A DNA stretch of 64,000 nt from Propionivibrio soli (GTDB taxonomy: Bacteria > Pseudomonadota > Gammaproteobacteria > Burkholderiales > Rhodocyclaceae), in the NCBI RefSeq assembly GCF_025770765.1, contig NZ_JANZKY010000018.1, positions 40,108 to 104,107 on the forward strand, in the 5' to 3' direction. Below, in pieces: positions 16,816 to 25,700 of this stretch. A program made the position numbers and the translations under genes. The notes below the pieces were generated by a model that did no database searches, was not told the origin of the DNA, and saw nothing but the letters and a program-made list of their open reading frames with translations. The stretch's first letter is position 1. Every line of letters starts with the position of its first letter.

Positions 16816-17615
16816 AACGCGCGATGAGCAGGTCTGGCGTCCGCACCACGGGGCATGCCTTCCGGTGCCTGCTCGCGGTGGCGTGCCTTGTGCTCGCCGG
16901 CTGCGAGACCGAGTTGTATTCGAGTCTCCGCGAACAGGAAGCGAACGAGATCCTCGCTGCATTGGCTGACGGCGGCATTCACGGCAAGAAGGCGCGGCTC
17001 GAAGGCGACAACTGGCAAGTACTCGTCGACGAGACACAACTTGGCACGGCGCTGTCGCTGCTCCGTGCCCAAGGTCTGCCACAGGAACGACGCGTCACGA
17101 TGGGCGACGTGTTCCAGAAGCAAGGCCTTGTTTCTACGCCCTCGGAAGAACGCATGCGTTACATCTTCGCTGTATCGCAAGAGTTGTCGCAGACCCTGCG
17201 CGAGATCGATGGTGTCGTTTCGGCCAGGGTTCACGTGGTGATTCCGGAGAACGACCCCTTGAGCACCCGCGTGCGTCCCTCGTCGGCGGCGGTGTTCATC
17301 AAACATGCGCCTGACACCGATCTGCAGTTGCTTACGCCGACGGTCAAGGATCTCGTCGCACACTCCATCGAAGGCTTGACGCATGCCCAAGTGGCGCTGA
17401 CGTTGATCGAAGCGCGGCGGCCCGAGGTGCGCGTGGCCGCGGCGTCGGCGGCGCTTCCCGCAGGGGCGGAGACCGATGCGTTCTCTCGGCAGACCGTGGC
17501 CATCGTTGTGGCGCTCTTGATTGCCGGCGCCATTTCCCTGATTGCTCTTCCGGCATTGCTGCGCAAGAACGGGCGTGACTGGGGATGGTTTCTGAATCGA
17601 GTGCTGCGTCGATGA
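16812..17615 (+). CDS. sctJ: T3SS inner-ring lipoprotein SctJ (YscJ/HrcJ)
   Basis: A 267-residue lipoprotein of the FliF/YscJ family. The signal sequence ends in the lipobox VLAGC, with the acylated cysteine near residue 34. The family opening CETELYSSLREQEANEILAAL follows at once. Two ring-building modules follow, and a membrane helix lies near residues 225-245. The start may be GTG 16812, overlapping the sctI stop, or ATG 16824. Only the signal sequence differs. It assembles the inner of the two inner-membrane rings inside SctD. Confidence 0.95.
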   Translation: MKRAMSRSGVRTTGHAFRCLLAVACLVLAGCETELYSSLREQEANEILAALADGGIHGKKARLEGDNWQVLVDETQLGTALSLLRAQGLPQERRVTMGDVFQKQGLVSTPSEERMRYIFAVSQELSQTLREIDGVVSARVHVVIPENDPLSTRVRPSSAAVFIKHAPDTDLQLLTPTVKDLVAHSIEGLTHAQVALTLIEARRPEVRVAAASAALPAGAETDAFSRQTVAIVVALLIAGAISLIALPALLRKNGRDWGWFLNRVLRR

Positions 17616-18334
17616 ACAGCATTGTGACCGACCTGGATGCCGTCGTTGCCGCGGCTGCACGTCCTCCGAAACTGGAAGCGTACTTTCCGGCGGAACCGGT
17701 ACATCTTGCCCGGCTGGTCGCGCGGTTCGCGCTGCACCCCGAGCTGGATATTCATCCAAGTTGGTTGCCGGCGAACTGGCCACCTCGTTTCCGTCGAGCG
17801 GAACGCTTCGGCGTACGGGGCCAAGCCGTACTCGCCGATTGGCTGCATGCGCATACACCGCGAATAGAACTCGATTTCAGCGAGCCTATACGGCGGCTGC
17901 TTCTCGTTGATGGTCCGACACTGCGCCGTCTCGCGTTTTACTGCAGTTTCTGCGCGCATGCGCCGCTGCTCGAACAACGCGGCCCGGTAGCGCGTCGGTT
18001 GAGACGGCAAATGCAACGGATTGACGACGATGCCCGTGACTTTGTTCTTGGACGCACACCTCGGCTGTCGGCTTTTTCCATGGATGCGTCCGCTATCGAA
18101 CGCCGGCCGGCGTCCGCCGGGCGCGTGTTGACGAGCCGTGGCTACCGGCTCCTGCGAGGCGTTGTTGCTCTGCAGGGTGATGCCGTGCTGCATCGCCTCG
18201 AACGCAAATTACCGCGGGCCGCCTCGTTCGCGCGTGCGCCGCAACTCACTGACATCCAGGCCAATCAGCTCTCGGAGCTGATCCAGATGTGCCTTATTCC
18301 GGAGAGATTTGCGCAATGGGACTGGCTTTTCTGA
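17612..18334 (+). CDS. sctK: T3SS sorting-platform accessory protein SctK (YscK/HrpB4-like)
   Basis: A 240-residue cytoplasmic protein whose place between sctJ and sctL is the SctK position. The segments PSWLPANWPPRFR and LRRLAFYCSFCAHAP resemble the YscK/HrpD group. SctK links the pods of SctQ-SctL to the SctD ring. ATG 17612 overlaps the sctJ stop (ATGA), favouring it over GTG 17585. Its end overlaps the sctL start by 19 nt. SctK sequences diverge strongly, so the call relies partly on gene order. Confidence 0.75.
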   Translation: MNSIVTDLDAVVAAAARPPKLEAYFPAEPVHLARLVARFALHPELDIHPSWLPANWPPRFRRAERFGVRGQAVLADWLHAHTPRIELDFSEPIRRLLLVDGPTLRRLAFYCSFCAHAPLLEQRGPVARRLRRQMQRIDDDARDFVLGRTPRLSAFSMDASAIERRPASAGRVLTSRGYRLLRGVVALQGDAVLHRLERKLPRAASFARAPQLTDIQANQLSELIQMCLIPERFAQWDWLF

Positions 18335-18945
18335 TTACCACGGAACACCTGCAACTGCTCAGTGAACGCAAGGTGCTCAAAGAGGCCGAGTACGCCGCGT
18401 TGCTCGACGCGCAAGCGGTGGTCGACACGGCTCGGCGCGAGGCGCAGCGCATCGTGCGGGAGGCCAACAGCCAGGCGGCGGAGATGCGTCGACGCGGCCA
18501 TCAAGAAGGACTCGAGGAAGCAAAGGGTGTTTACGCCGACCGCTTGATCGAGGTGGCGATGGGCAGCCGGCAGCAGTTGCAGGCCTTGCGTGACTCAATG
18601 GTCGGCCTGGTAACGAAGGCGATTCAGCAGTTCGTGCTCGAAACCGATGCCAGCGAACTGTTCGAGGCGGCCCTCGTGCGTGTCGATGCCTTGATCCGCC
18701 ACGAACCGTATATCAGCGTACGCGTTGCTCCGGAGCAGGAGGCGGCATTTCGGCAAGCGCTCGGGCGGCTCAAGGACGAGGCGGGCTGGATCGCCAACGT
18801 TTCGGTGCAGGCCGATCCGGCGCTCGCCGAAGGTTCGTGTGTCATGCATACGGCGTCGGGTACGCTGGAGATCGGCGTCGACGCCCAATTGCAGGCCTTT
18901 CAACGCGCGATTGAACGCTCTGCGCCGCAACTCGTCGGGCATTAA
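18316..18945 (+). CDS. sctL: T3SS ATPase stator SctL (YscL/HrpE/FliH family)
   Basis: A 209-residue protein. A long N-terminal helix with Ala/Glu/Arg-rich heptads (residues 20-90) leads to a V-ATPase subunit-E-like C-terminal domain (VRVAPEQEAAFRQAL; GSCVMHTASGTLEIGVDAQL). The last segment is the hallmark of FliH/YscL proteins. It links the SctN ATPase to SctQ and regulates its activity. ATG 18316 lies inside the sctK end, so translation is probably coupled. Confidence 0.9.
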   Translation: MGLAFLITTEHLQLLSERKVLKEAEYAALLDAQAVVDTARREAQRIVREANSQAAEMRRRGHQEGLEEAKGVYADRLIEVAMGSRQQLQALRDSMVGLVTKAIQQFVLETDASELFEAALVRVDALIRHEPYISVRVAPEQEAAFRQALGRLKDEAGWIANVSVQADPALAEGSCVMHTASGTLEIGVDAQLQAFQRAIERSAPQLVGH

Positions 18946-18963
18946 CGGAACGGAAGAATCGCC

Positions 18964-20328
18964 ATGTCTGCGCCCTCCCACATCCGCCCCGATTCGGTAA
19001 CTCTGTCCGATCTCGCTGACGGTTTCGTCTCCGAGTTCGAACAGGCGATCACGCGCGCCACGCCGGTTCGCGTGCGCGGGCGTGTGAGCAAGGCGGTCGG
19101 GATGTTGATCAGCGCGACGGGTATCCAGGCGCACGTCGGCGAACTTTGTGAACTGGTAACACCCGGCGAGCCGCCACTGCTCGCGGAAGTGGTCGGCTTC
19201 CTGCAGAACACGGCGATTCTTACGCCGCTTGGCGCGACGACGGGAATTTCGGCGTTGACCGAAGTCGTTCCATCCGGGCGTGGCCATGTTTGTCCGGTCG
19301 GCGCGGGACTGTTGGGGCGCGCGATCAACGCGCTCGGCGAGCCGATCGATGGCCGCGGCCCTGTTGATGCTCAAGCCTGGCTGCCCGTGCACCGGGAACC
19401 CGTGAGTCCGCTCGCCCGGCAGATGATTACGCAGGCGCTTACCACAGGCATTCGCGCCATCGACGGCCTGTTGACGCTCGGCGTCGGGCAACGCATGGGC
19501 GTGTTTTCGCCGCCTGGGATTGGCAAGAGTACCTTGCTCGGCATGCTGGCGCGTTCGTCCACGGCGGATGTGAATGTCATTGCGCTCGTCGGCGAGCGTG
19601 GTCGCGAAGTCAAGGAATTCATCGAGCACAACCTTGGACCCGAAGGACTTGCGAAGTCTGTGCTAGTCGTCTCGACGTCGGACCGCCCGCCAATGGAGCG
19701 TGTGAAGTCGGCGTATGTGGCGACAACGATAGCCGAACATTTTCGCGACAAAGGACAGTCGGTTCTGTTGCTCGTCGATTCACTGACGCGTTTTGCCCGC
19801 GCTCAGCGCGAGATCGGCTTGGCCAGTGGCGAGCCGCCGACGCGGCGCAGCTATCCGCCGTCGATCTTCTCGATGCTGCCCCAACTGCTCGAACGTGCCG
19901 GACAGGGCGGCGCGGGAGCGATCACCGCCATCTATTCGGTCCTTACCGAGGGTGATGAGGAGAACGACCCGATCGCGGAGGAGGTACGTTCAATCGTCGA
20001 TGGGCACATCGTTCTCTCGCGCAAGCTGGCCGCCGCCAATCATTTTCCGGCCATCGATGTATTGGAGAGCGTGAGCCGCGTCATGCCGCAGGTGACAGGC
20101 GCGGCTCATCGCGAGGCGGCGGCGAAGGCGCGGGCGTTGCTTGCCAAATATCAGGAGGTCGAGCTGCTGGTGCAGATCGGCGAGTACCGAGCTGGTACGG
20201 ACGAACTGGCCGACCGGGCGATCGCGGTGCGGCCCTCGCTGCAGGATTTCCTTAAACAACGGCCGGAAGCCGCGCAATCGCTGGAGCACAGCGTCGGCGC
20301 CTTGCGCGAATTGGCGGGAACATCATGA
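18964..20328 (+). CDS. sctN: T3SS ATPase SctN (YscN/HrcN/FliI family)
   Basis: A 454-residue hexameric ATPase related to the F1 beta subunit. Walker A is PPGIGKST near residue 183. Walker B is in SVLLLVDSLTRFARAQREIG, a segment typical of FliI/YscN. PPTRRSYPPSIFSMLPQLLER is also diagnostic. It unfolds substrates and strips chaperones at the base of the export gate. The family length is normal and all core motifs are intact. The stop overlaps the sctO start (ATGA). Confidence 0.97.
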   Translation: MSAPSHIRPDSVTLSDLADGFVSEFEQAITRATPVRVRGRVSKAVGMLISATGIQAHVGELCELVTPGEPPLLAEVVGFLQNTAILTPLGATTGISALTEVVPSGRGHVCPVGAGLLGRAINALGEPIDGRGPVDAQAWLPVHREPVSPLARQMITQALTTGIRAIDGLLTLGVGQRMGVFSPPGIGKSTLLGMLARSSTADVNVIALVGERGREVKEFIEHNLGPEGLAKSVLVVSTSDRPPMERVKSAYVATTIAEHFRDKGQSVLLLVDSLTRFARAQREIGLASGEPPTRRSYPPSIFSMLPQLLERAGQGGAGAITAIYSVLTEGDEENDPIAEEVRSIVDGHIVLSRKLAAANHFPAIDVLESVSRVMPQVTGAAHREAAAKARALLAKYQEVELLVQIGEYRAGTDELADRAIAVRPSLQDFLKQRPEAAQSLEHSVGALRELAGTS

Positions 20329-20837
20329 ACAGCGAAATGACCGTCGACTGGAAGCGGCTGATTGAAGTCCGCCGTAAGCAGCAGGTTGCCGCCCAAGAAG
20401 TCGTGGCCCTCGACCGCCGCAGGGAAGAGGAAGCGGCCGCGTTGGTGCGGCACGTGGCTTCCGAACTTGAGGCAAGGCAGTTGGCGAAGCGGGCGCATTG
20501 GCAGGCGATCGAGAGTGCGGCGCGCGAATCCGGCTGCACCATGCGTTCGCTCAGCGAGGCCCGTGCCTGGAGCGGCGCGCTCGATGCGCAGATTGCTAAG
20601 GGGCAAGCGGATCTCTCCGAGGCGCAGACGGCGCACTGCGAGAAACTTGCCGTGCTGGAACGCAGCCGTGCGCGGCTACGTGCCGCGGCGGGGGAAGTGC
20701 GCAAGGCCGAGGAAATGCTCAAGCGGGAGCAGTCCGCGATGGCGCAGCAGCGGGAAACGCGACGGGAAGCCTTGGCCGAGGAAGCGGCAAGAGTTCTCTG
20801 GTCGTCCGGGCACTTCGCCGCGGCGGGGCGAGCGTGA
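20325..20837 (+). CDS. sctO: T3SS central-stalk protein SctO (YscO/HrpB7/FliJ-like)
   Basis: A 170-residue protein that is almost wholly an Arg/Glu/Ala-rich coiled coil, with no cysteine-based or enzymatic motif. Its size, composition and place right after the ATPase gene are those of the YscO/FliJ stalk that turns inside the SctN hexamer and contacts SctV. It overlaps the sctN stop by four bases. Assignment is by position and coiled-coil character because the family is poorly conserved. Confidence 0.75.
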   Translation: MNSEMTVDWKRLIEVRRKQQVAAQEVVALDRRREEEAAALVRHVASELEARQLAKRAHWQAIESAARESGCTMRSLSEARAWSGALDAQIAKGQADLSEAQTAHCEKLAVLERSRARLRAAAGEVRKAEEMLKREQSAMAQQRETRREALAEEAARVLWSSGHFAAAGRA

Positions 20838-20847
20838 GGTCAAGGAC

Positions 20848-21636
20848 ATGGAACTGACGTTCGACTTTTCCATGGTACGAAGCTGGGTTGGCGCGGTGGC
20901 TTTGAGCGTGCCGCGGCTTCTCATGCTCTTCCTCGTCGTCCCGTTCCTTTCCGGGAGCATGATCCCCGGCTTGGCGCGCAACGGCGTCGTCCTGACGTTC
21001 GCCCTGTTCGTCGCCCCGATGATCGTCGACACCGTACCGCCGCTGACTCTCGTCTCTTGGGGATTGGCCCTCAAGGAAGCGCTCGTCGGCCTATTGCTCG
21101 GACTCGGCTTCGGTATTTTCATCTGGGCCATTCAGAGCGTCGGCGACCTTGTCGACTTCATGACCGGGTCAAGCAATGCCGCGTTCTTCGACCCGGCGGC
21201 GGGTCATGAAAACGGCCCGACGGGCGAGTTTTTGAGTTGGCTGACGATCGCGCTATTTGTTGCCTCGGGCGGATTGCAGGCGATGTTCGCAGCCGTTCTC
21301 GACTCGTATACCCTTTGGCCCGTCGGCGCCTGGATGCCCGAACTCGGCAATATTCTCGAGGGATTTGCGGTCCGTCAGGGCGACACGCTCTTCCAGTGGA
21401 TCGTCAAGCTGGGCGCGCCGGTGCTGCTCATCCTCTTGCTAGTAGAGATTGGGCTCGGACTGGTCGGCCGCGAGGCGCAGCAGTTGAATGTGTTCTTCGC
21501 CGCCCAGCCGGTCAAGAGTTTGATTGCGGCATTCATGATGCTGCTGTGGCTGCAATTCGTTTTTGACTCCCTGCGCGGATTCCTGCTTCCCGAAAACGGG
21601 GTGCTGGAATTCCTACGCTCGGCGATGGGGAAATGA
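20848..21636 (+). CDS. sctT: T3SS export-gate protein SctT (YscT/FliR family)
   Basis: A 262-residue polytopic membrane protein. The segments SVPRLLMLFLVVPFLSG, GFGIFIWAIQSVGDLVDFMTG and AAQPVKSLIAAFMMLLWLQF are typical of YscT/FliR. One copy completes the SctR5-T1-S4 gate. ATG 20848 lies 10 nt after the sctO stop. The longer frame from 20362 lies within sctO in another frame and is rejected. The conserved FFDP near residue 112 is present. Confidence 0.93.
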   Translation: MELTFDFSMVRSWVGAVALSVPRLLMLFLVVPFLSGSMIPGLARNGVVLTFALFVAPMIVDTVPPLTLVSWGLALKEALVGLLLGLGFGIFIWAIQSVGDLVDFMTGSSNAAFFDPAAGHENGPTGEFLSWLTIALFVASGGLQAMFAAVLDSYTLWPVGAWMPELGNILEGFAVRQGDTLFQWIVKLGAPVLLILLLVEIGLGLVGREAQQLNVFFAAQPVKSLIAAFMMLLWLQFVFDSLRGFLLPENGVLEFLRSAMGK

Positions 21637-21646
21637 GGTAGCGACC

Positions 21647-22696
21647 ATGGCTGAAAAGACCCACCAGCCAACCCAACGACGTTTGCGCGACGCGCGCCGC
21701 CAAGGCGAAGTTGTCTTCAGTCTCGACCTTTCGTCGACGGCCGTTTTTTGGGTCGTCATCGCCATGGCGGCACTGCTGGCACCGACCGCGCTCACCATGC
21801 TGCAGGAGCTATGGCTGCACGCCACCAGTCGCACATTGCTGACGCAACCGGATGACCGCTTCGGCGAGTTGGCCTTGCATAGCGCCGAGGTGTTGCTGTG
21901 GACGACGATACCCGTGATCGCCGTCGCCATCGTGGCGGCCGTTCTCGGTTCGTTTTTCCAGGTCGGCGGTCTTGCGGCGTGGGTTCGCCTGAAGCCCGAC
22001 ATCAACCGGCTCAATCCGGTTTCGGGCCTGCAGAACATCTTCTCGCTACGCAACCTGGTCAAGTTCGCGAAGATGATCGTCAAGACCTTGCTTCTGGCGG
22101 CACTGCTCTACGTCGTGATCCGGTCGTACCTCGATAGCGCATTGCGGCTCGGTTACCTGCCAGCTTCAGAGATCATGGCCTTGGGCGCGCGCACCTTGCT
22201 GGTGACATTCGCCTGGGCAGGGATGGTATTCACCGCCAGCGCGGCTTTCGACTACGCACACGAGCGCTACGAGTTCATGCGTCGTCACCGTATGTCGGAT
22301 GAGGAATTGCGCCGCGAGCACAAGGAATCCGAGGGCGACCCAACGAACGTGGCACGGCGCCGCTCGGCGCATTTTGAGGCGATCTTCGCCAGCATTGCCG
22401 ACCGCGCGCGCGCGTGTTCGGTGATCGTTCTATCAAACCGCGTCGCCGTTGGACTGCAATACCTCGGACCAGACGATCTGCCGCGTGTGATGGTGGCCGG
22501 AGAAGGCGAAGTCGCAGCGCAAATCAGGCGCTTCGCGGCCGAAGGCGGCGTACCGGAAGAGATTGAGGCCGCCTTGGCCGAACGGTTGTATGAACAGGCG
22601 CCCGTGGACCAGCCGGTTCCAAGGGCTTTGTATGGACAAGTCGCCCAAGTGCTGCAGCGGGCGCACGAGCCGAGCGGGAAGGGCAATCAGCCCTAG
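21647..22696 (+). CDS. sctU: T3SS switch protein SctU (YscU/FlhB family) lacking the NPTH autocleavage motif
   Basis: A 349-residue protein. The N-terminus (KTHQPTQRRLRDARRQGEV) and four membrane helices, with INRLNPVSGLQNIFSLRNLVK between them, are typical. The cytoplasmic C-terminal domain is full length. In most family members it self-cleaves at NPTH near residue 263. Here that place reads VIVLSNRVAVGLQY, where L262-S263-N264-R265 occupy the site, so the Asn-Pro bond is absent. Flanking sequence is conserved (cf. the usual VVVTNPTHYAVALKY) and the frame is intact, so this is not a sequencing frameshift. Autocleavage should not occur. ATG 21647 has GAGGT seven bases upstream. Confidence 0.93.
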   Translation: MAEKTHQPTQRRLRDARRQGEVVFSLDLSSTAVFWVVIAMAALLAPTALTMLQELWLHATSRTLLTQPDDRFGELALHSAEVLLWTTIPVIAVAIVAAVLGSFFQVGGLAAWVRLKPDINRLNPVSGLQNIFSLRNLVKFAKMIVKTLLLAALLYVVIRSYLDSALRLGYLPASEIMALGARTLLVTFAWAGMVFTASAAFDYAHERYEFMRRHRMSDEELRREHKESEGDPTNVARRRSAHFEAIFASIADRARACSVIVLSNRVAVGLQYLGPDDLPRVMVAGEGEVAAQIRRFAAEGGVPEEIEAALAERLYEQAPVDQPVPRALYGQVAQVLQRAHEPSGKGNQP

Positions 22697-22765
22697 ACCA
22701 AGGAATGCACGGTCAACCGCATTTGAGCAGGCTCGAGTTTTGAACGCTTTGACGAGGAGACGATC

Positions 22766-25700
22766 ATGCTAGACGGAGGCGGCGGCGTTAGCCGGACAAC
22801 CTATACCCCACCAGTTACCGTGACGCCGGTCAATTATCCGTCGAATAACGGCGGCCAAAGCACCAATAACGCAAGCTCGACGGCTTCGGCCGCCGCCGCT
22901 CAGGCAGAGCGGGAAAGGGCGGCAGCGGCGGAACGGGCTGCCGAGCTGCGGCGACAGCTCGAAGCGCAACGGCAGGCAATGCTCGAAGCGCAGCGCAAGG
23001 CGCTTGCCGAACAGCAGAAGGCGGCTGAGGCCGAAGCCAAGGCGAAACGCGAAAAGGAAAACGCCGATCTTCAGAACAAGGCCAAAGTGGCGCGCGAAAA
23101 GGCGAACATTGAAGCCAACAAATGGGCTGACGCGCAGGCACAGGTCGAGCTGAGTGAAAAGGAAATCAAGCTTCAGGACGCGAAGGTAAAGGATGCCAAG
23201 GCCGGTCGCTTGAGCAACAACCCCTCCGATGAAACTCGCAAAGCACAGGATCAGTACGACCTCGCAAAAGCGAACAAGGTGGAGACGAGTCGTTACGTGA
23301 CCTGGTCCGAGGCCGAGCACAAGGCGGGGGAAGCCGAGCGTGCGAAAGCGCCGAATGCCACTCTGTTGCGTAACGAGGCGAACACGGCGAAGGCCGAGAC
23401 CCTATATGCCGTGTCGCAAAGGAAGACGATCGAGGCGCGCATAGAGCGCGACAAGGTCAAGAATGATCCGAAAGCCGATCCGAACGACGTGCAGAAGGCA
23501 GAAGACGGCTACAACAAGGCGGTTGATGACGAGAAAGTTGAGAGCAAGCTAGTCGCTGCGGCCAAGGCTGAAGGTGAGGCAGCGAAAGCGGAGAACGACT
23601 TCAACACGCTTCCGGCAACGACGTCGCCGGCAGACAGGAAGGCGGCCCAGGAGAAGGCGAACAGCCTGCGCGCCGACGCCAACCTGAAGAAGAAAGAGTT
23701 CCTGGTGGCCGATGCCGAGCGGACGGCCAATGACGAGAAGCGCAACCTCGCGAACGTTTCGCGTAAAGCCCAGGATCTGCGCACGAAGTATGAAAAAGTC
23801 AATGGTGAATACAACACCACCAAAACTGATCTGGCCGCTGCCAAGGCGAACAACGACGAGAAGAAGGTCAAGGAACTCCAGACCAAACTGAACGGTTTGG
23901 AGACAGAACGCAACAAGTTAAATGGGCAATTCATCTCGGCGCAACAGGAAGAGTCCGAAGCCAAGAAGAAGTCCGAACAGGCCGATGCGCAATACCAGGG
24001 GGCGCTGGCACAGAAAGATCTCGATGGCGCGCAAGCTGCCTGGGACAAGGAGGCTGACGGGCAGCAGCTGCATCAAGTCATGAATCGTGACGGCTCGGTG
24101 GAAGACAAGAACAAGAATGGCGGCAAGTACGATTTGACCTTTTTCATGACGCCGGACGGAAAAGGAGGGCAGGTTACCCCCGGCGGCAAGGATGGGCGCT
24201 ACGAGATTACGCGCGACGGGATTCTCGATTCCAAACGGCATTACGTCGTCGAACGCGATGACAAGGGAACGTGGTGGGTAACCGATAAGGACAACGATCC
24301 GGACGGCGACCGCAAGATGAAAATGAATCCGACGACCGCCCGGTTGTGGGATGCCAAGATCAAGGTCGAGGATGCCAAAGGGCGGGCGGACGCCGCGGGT
24401 ACGGATCTGACGGCGATTACCGAGCAGGGCAAGGATCTCGACGTGACGGCCTGGCTCAACAAAGCGGGCGATATCGGGAAGGAAGTCGACCTGACGAAAA
24501 AGGCCGTCGAGAACGCGACGAAAGCGCGCAATCAGTGGATCGACAATTGGCGGGCCGATCACGGGGCCACGGACCCTACGAGTGCCAACTATAACGGATG
24601 GCAGAAAGATCCGGGCCTCAAGGTTCTCGACGATGCCTTGGCCATCGCTCTGGAAAACCAACGGGTCGCTCAAGCGAATGCCACCGCGCTGCAGAAGATC
24701 CAGGAGTACACGGATGCGCAGCGCAAGCTCTTTGACTGCAACCGGATGTGCTTGGCCGATACGACGGCCGAAGACGCGCGCAAGGCGGTGGAAAAAGCGC
24801 GCAAGGAGGCTATCTCCGCCGTGACGACGGCGGACAAGCTGGCGCGCGACACGAGAGCCGCGCGGGGAATCGAAAAGAACGCCCGCAGCCAACTTGATGG
24901 CGCGAATCAGGCGTTGAAAGAAGCCGACGGCAAACTCTCGGCCGCCAAACAGAGGGAACGCCAAGGGAAAGGCGACCCGACAAAGCTCTCCTCTGATGTA
25001 AAAACAGCGGAACGCGACCGCGAACTGGCGCAGTTGAACGTGAACCGGCTGAACGCCGACATCAAGTGGGGCGACCAGTTACGAGCTTCGACGTTGGCCG
25101 AGTTCAATGCGACTGTGGACCCGACGCACCGGGACGCGAGCGCCTTGCCGTTACCCTCCAAGACAGTTTTGCCCGGATCGCCATTTCTTACCACGCCTCC
25201 TTCGTCAACCGGCACCCCGACCAGCACGGCAACGCCCACATCGCAGGGAACGCCGAGCCTGGCGACGAGCTCGCCGACGTTTCCCTTGCCGACAACGGTT
25301 ACGCCGACGTTCCCCGATCTGATCAATGCCGGTGCCAACAAGAGTGCGGCGAAGACGCAACTCGATACGGCGGCCAAGACGCGCGATGCGGCGAATCAGG
25401 CCTACGAGCAGTTCGTCAACGACAACAAGATCATGACGCAGGCGGAGACCGATCAGCCGAAGTATGAGAACGACGTCAAGGAAACCGACCGGCTGCTGAA
25501 GGAAGCCAAGACCAAATACGAAACGAGTACCGGCAGTGCCGTCGAGCCGGCAAAGCAGGAATACGAACAGGCGCTGGCCAAGCACAACGTCGCGCTGAAC
25601 AACCAGAAGACCAATCAACAGGTCATCGATTGGGCGAATGCCAATCACGAGCGATTGCACGCGGAGGCGACCGATCGGCAAAACGACCCGAACCTCGAGC

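Noticed and set aside
8435..22696. Flagellar export apparatus
   Set aside because: FliP/FlhA/FlhB relatives are present, but the secretin SctC, lipoprotein SctJ and SctD, and the absence of flagellar rod, hook or filament genes, show an injectisome-type system.
23918..24964. Long minus-strand frame inside the giant gene
   Set aside because: It is the antisense shadow of a Lys/Glu/Ala-rich coding region, which often leaves the opposite strand open. No ribosome site or family match was seen.
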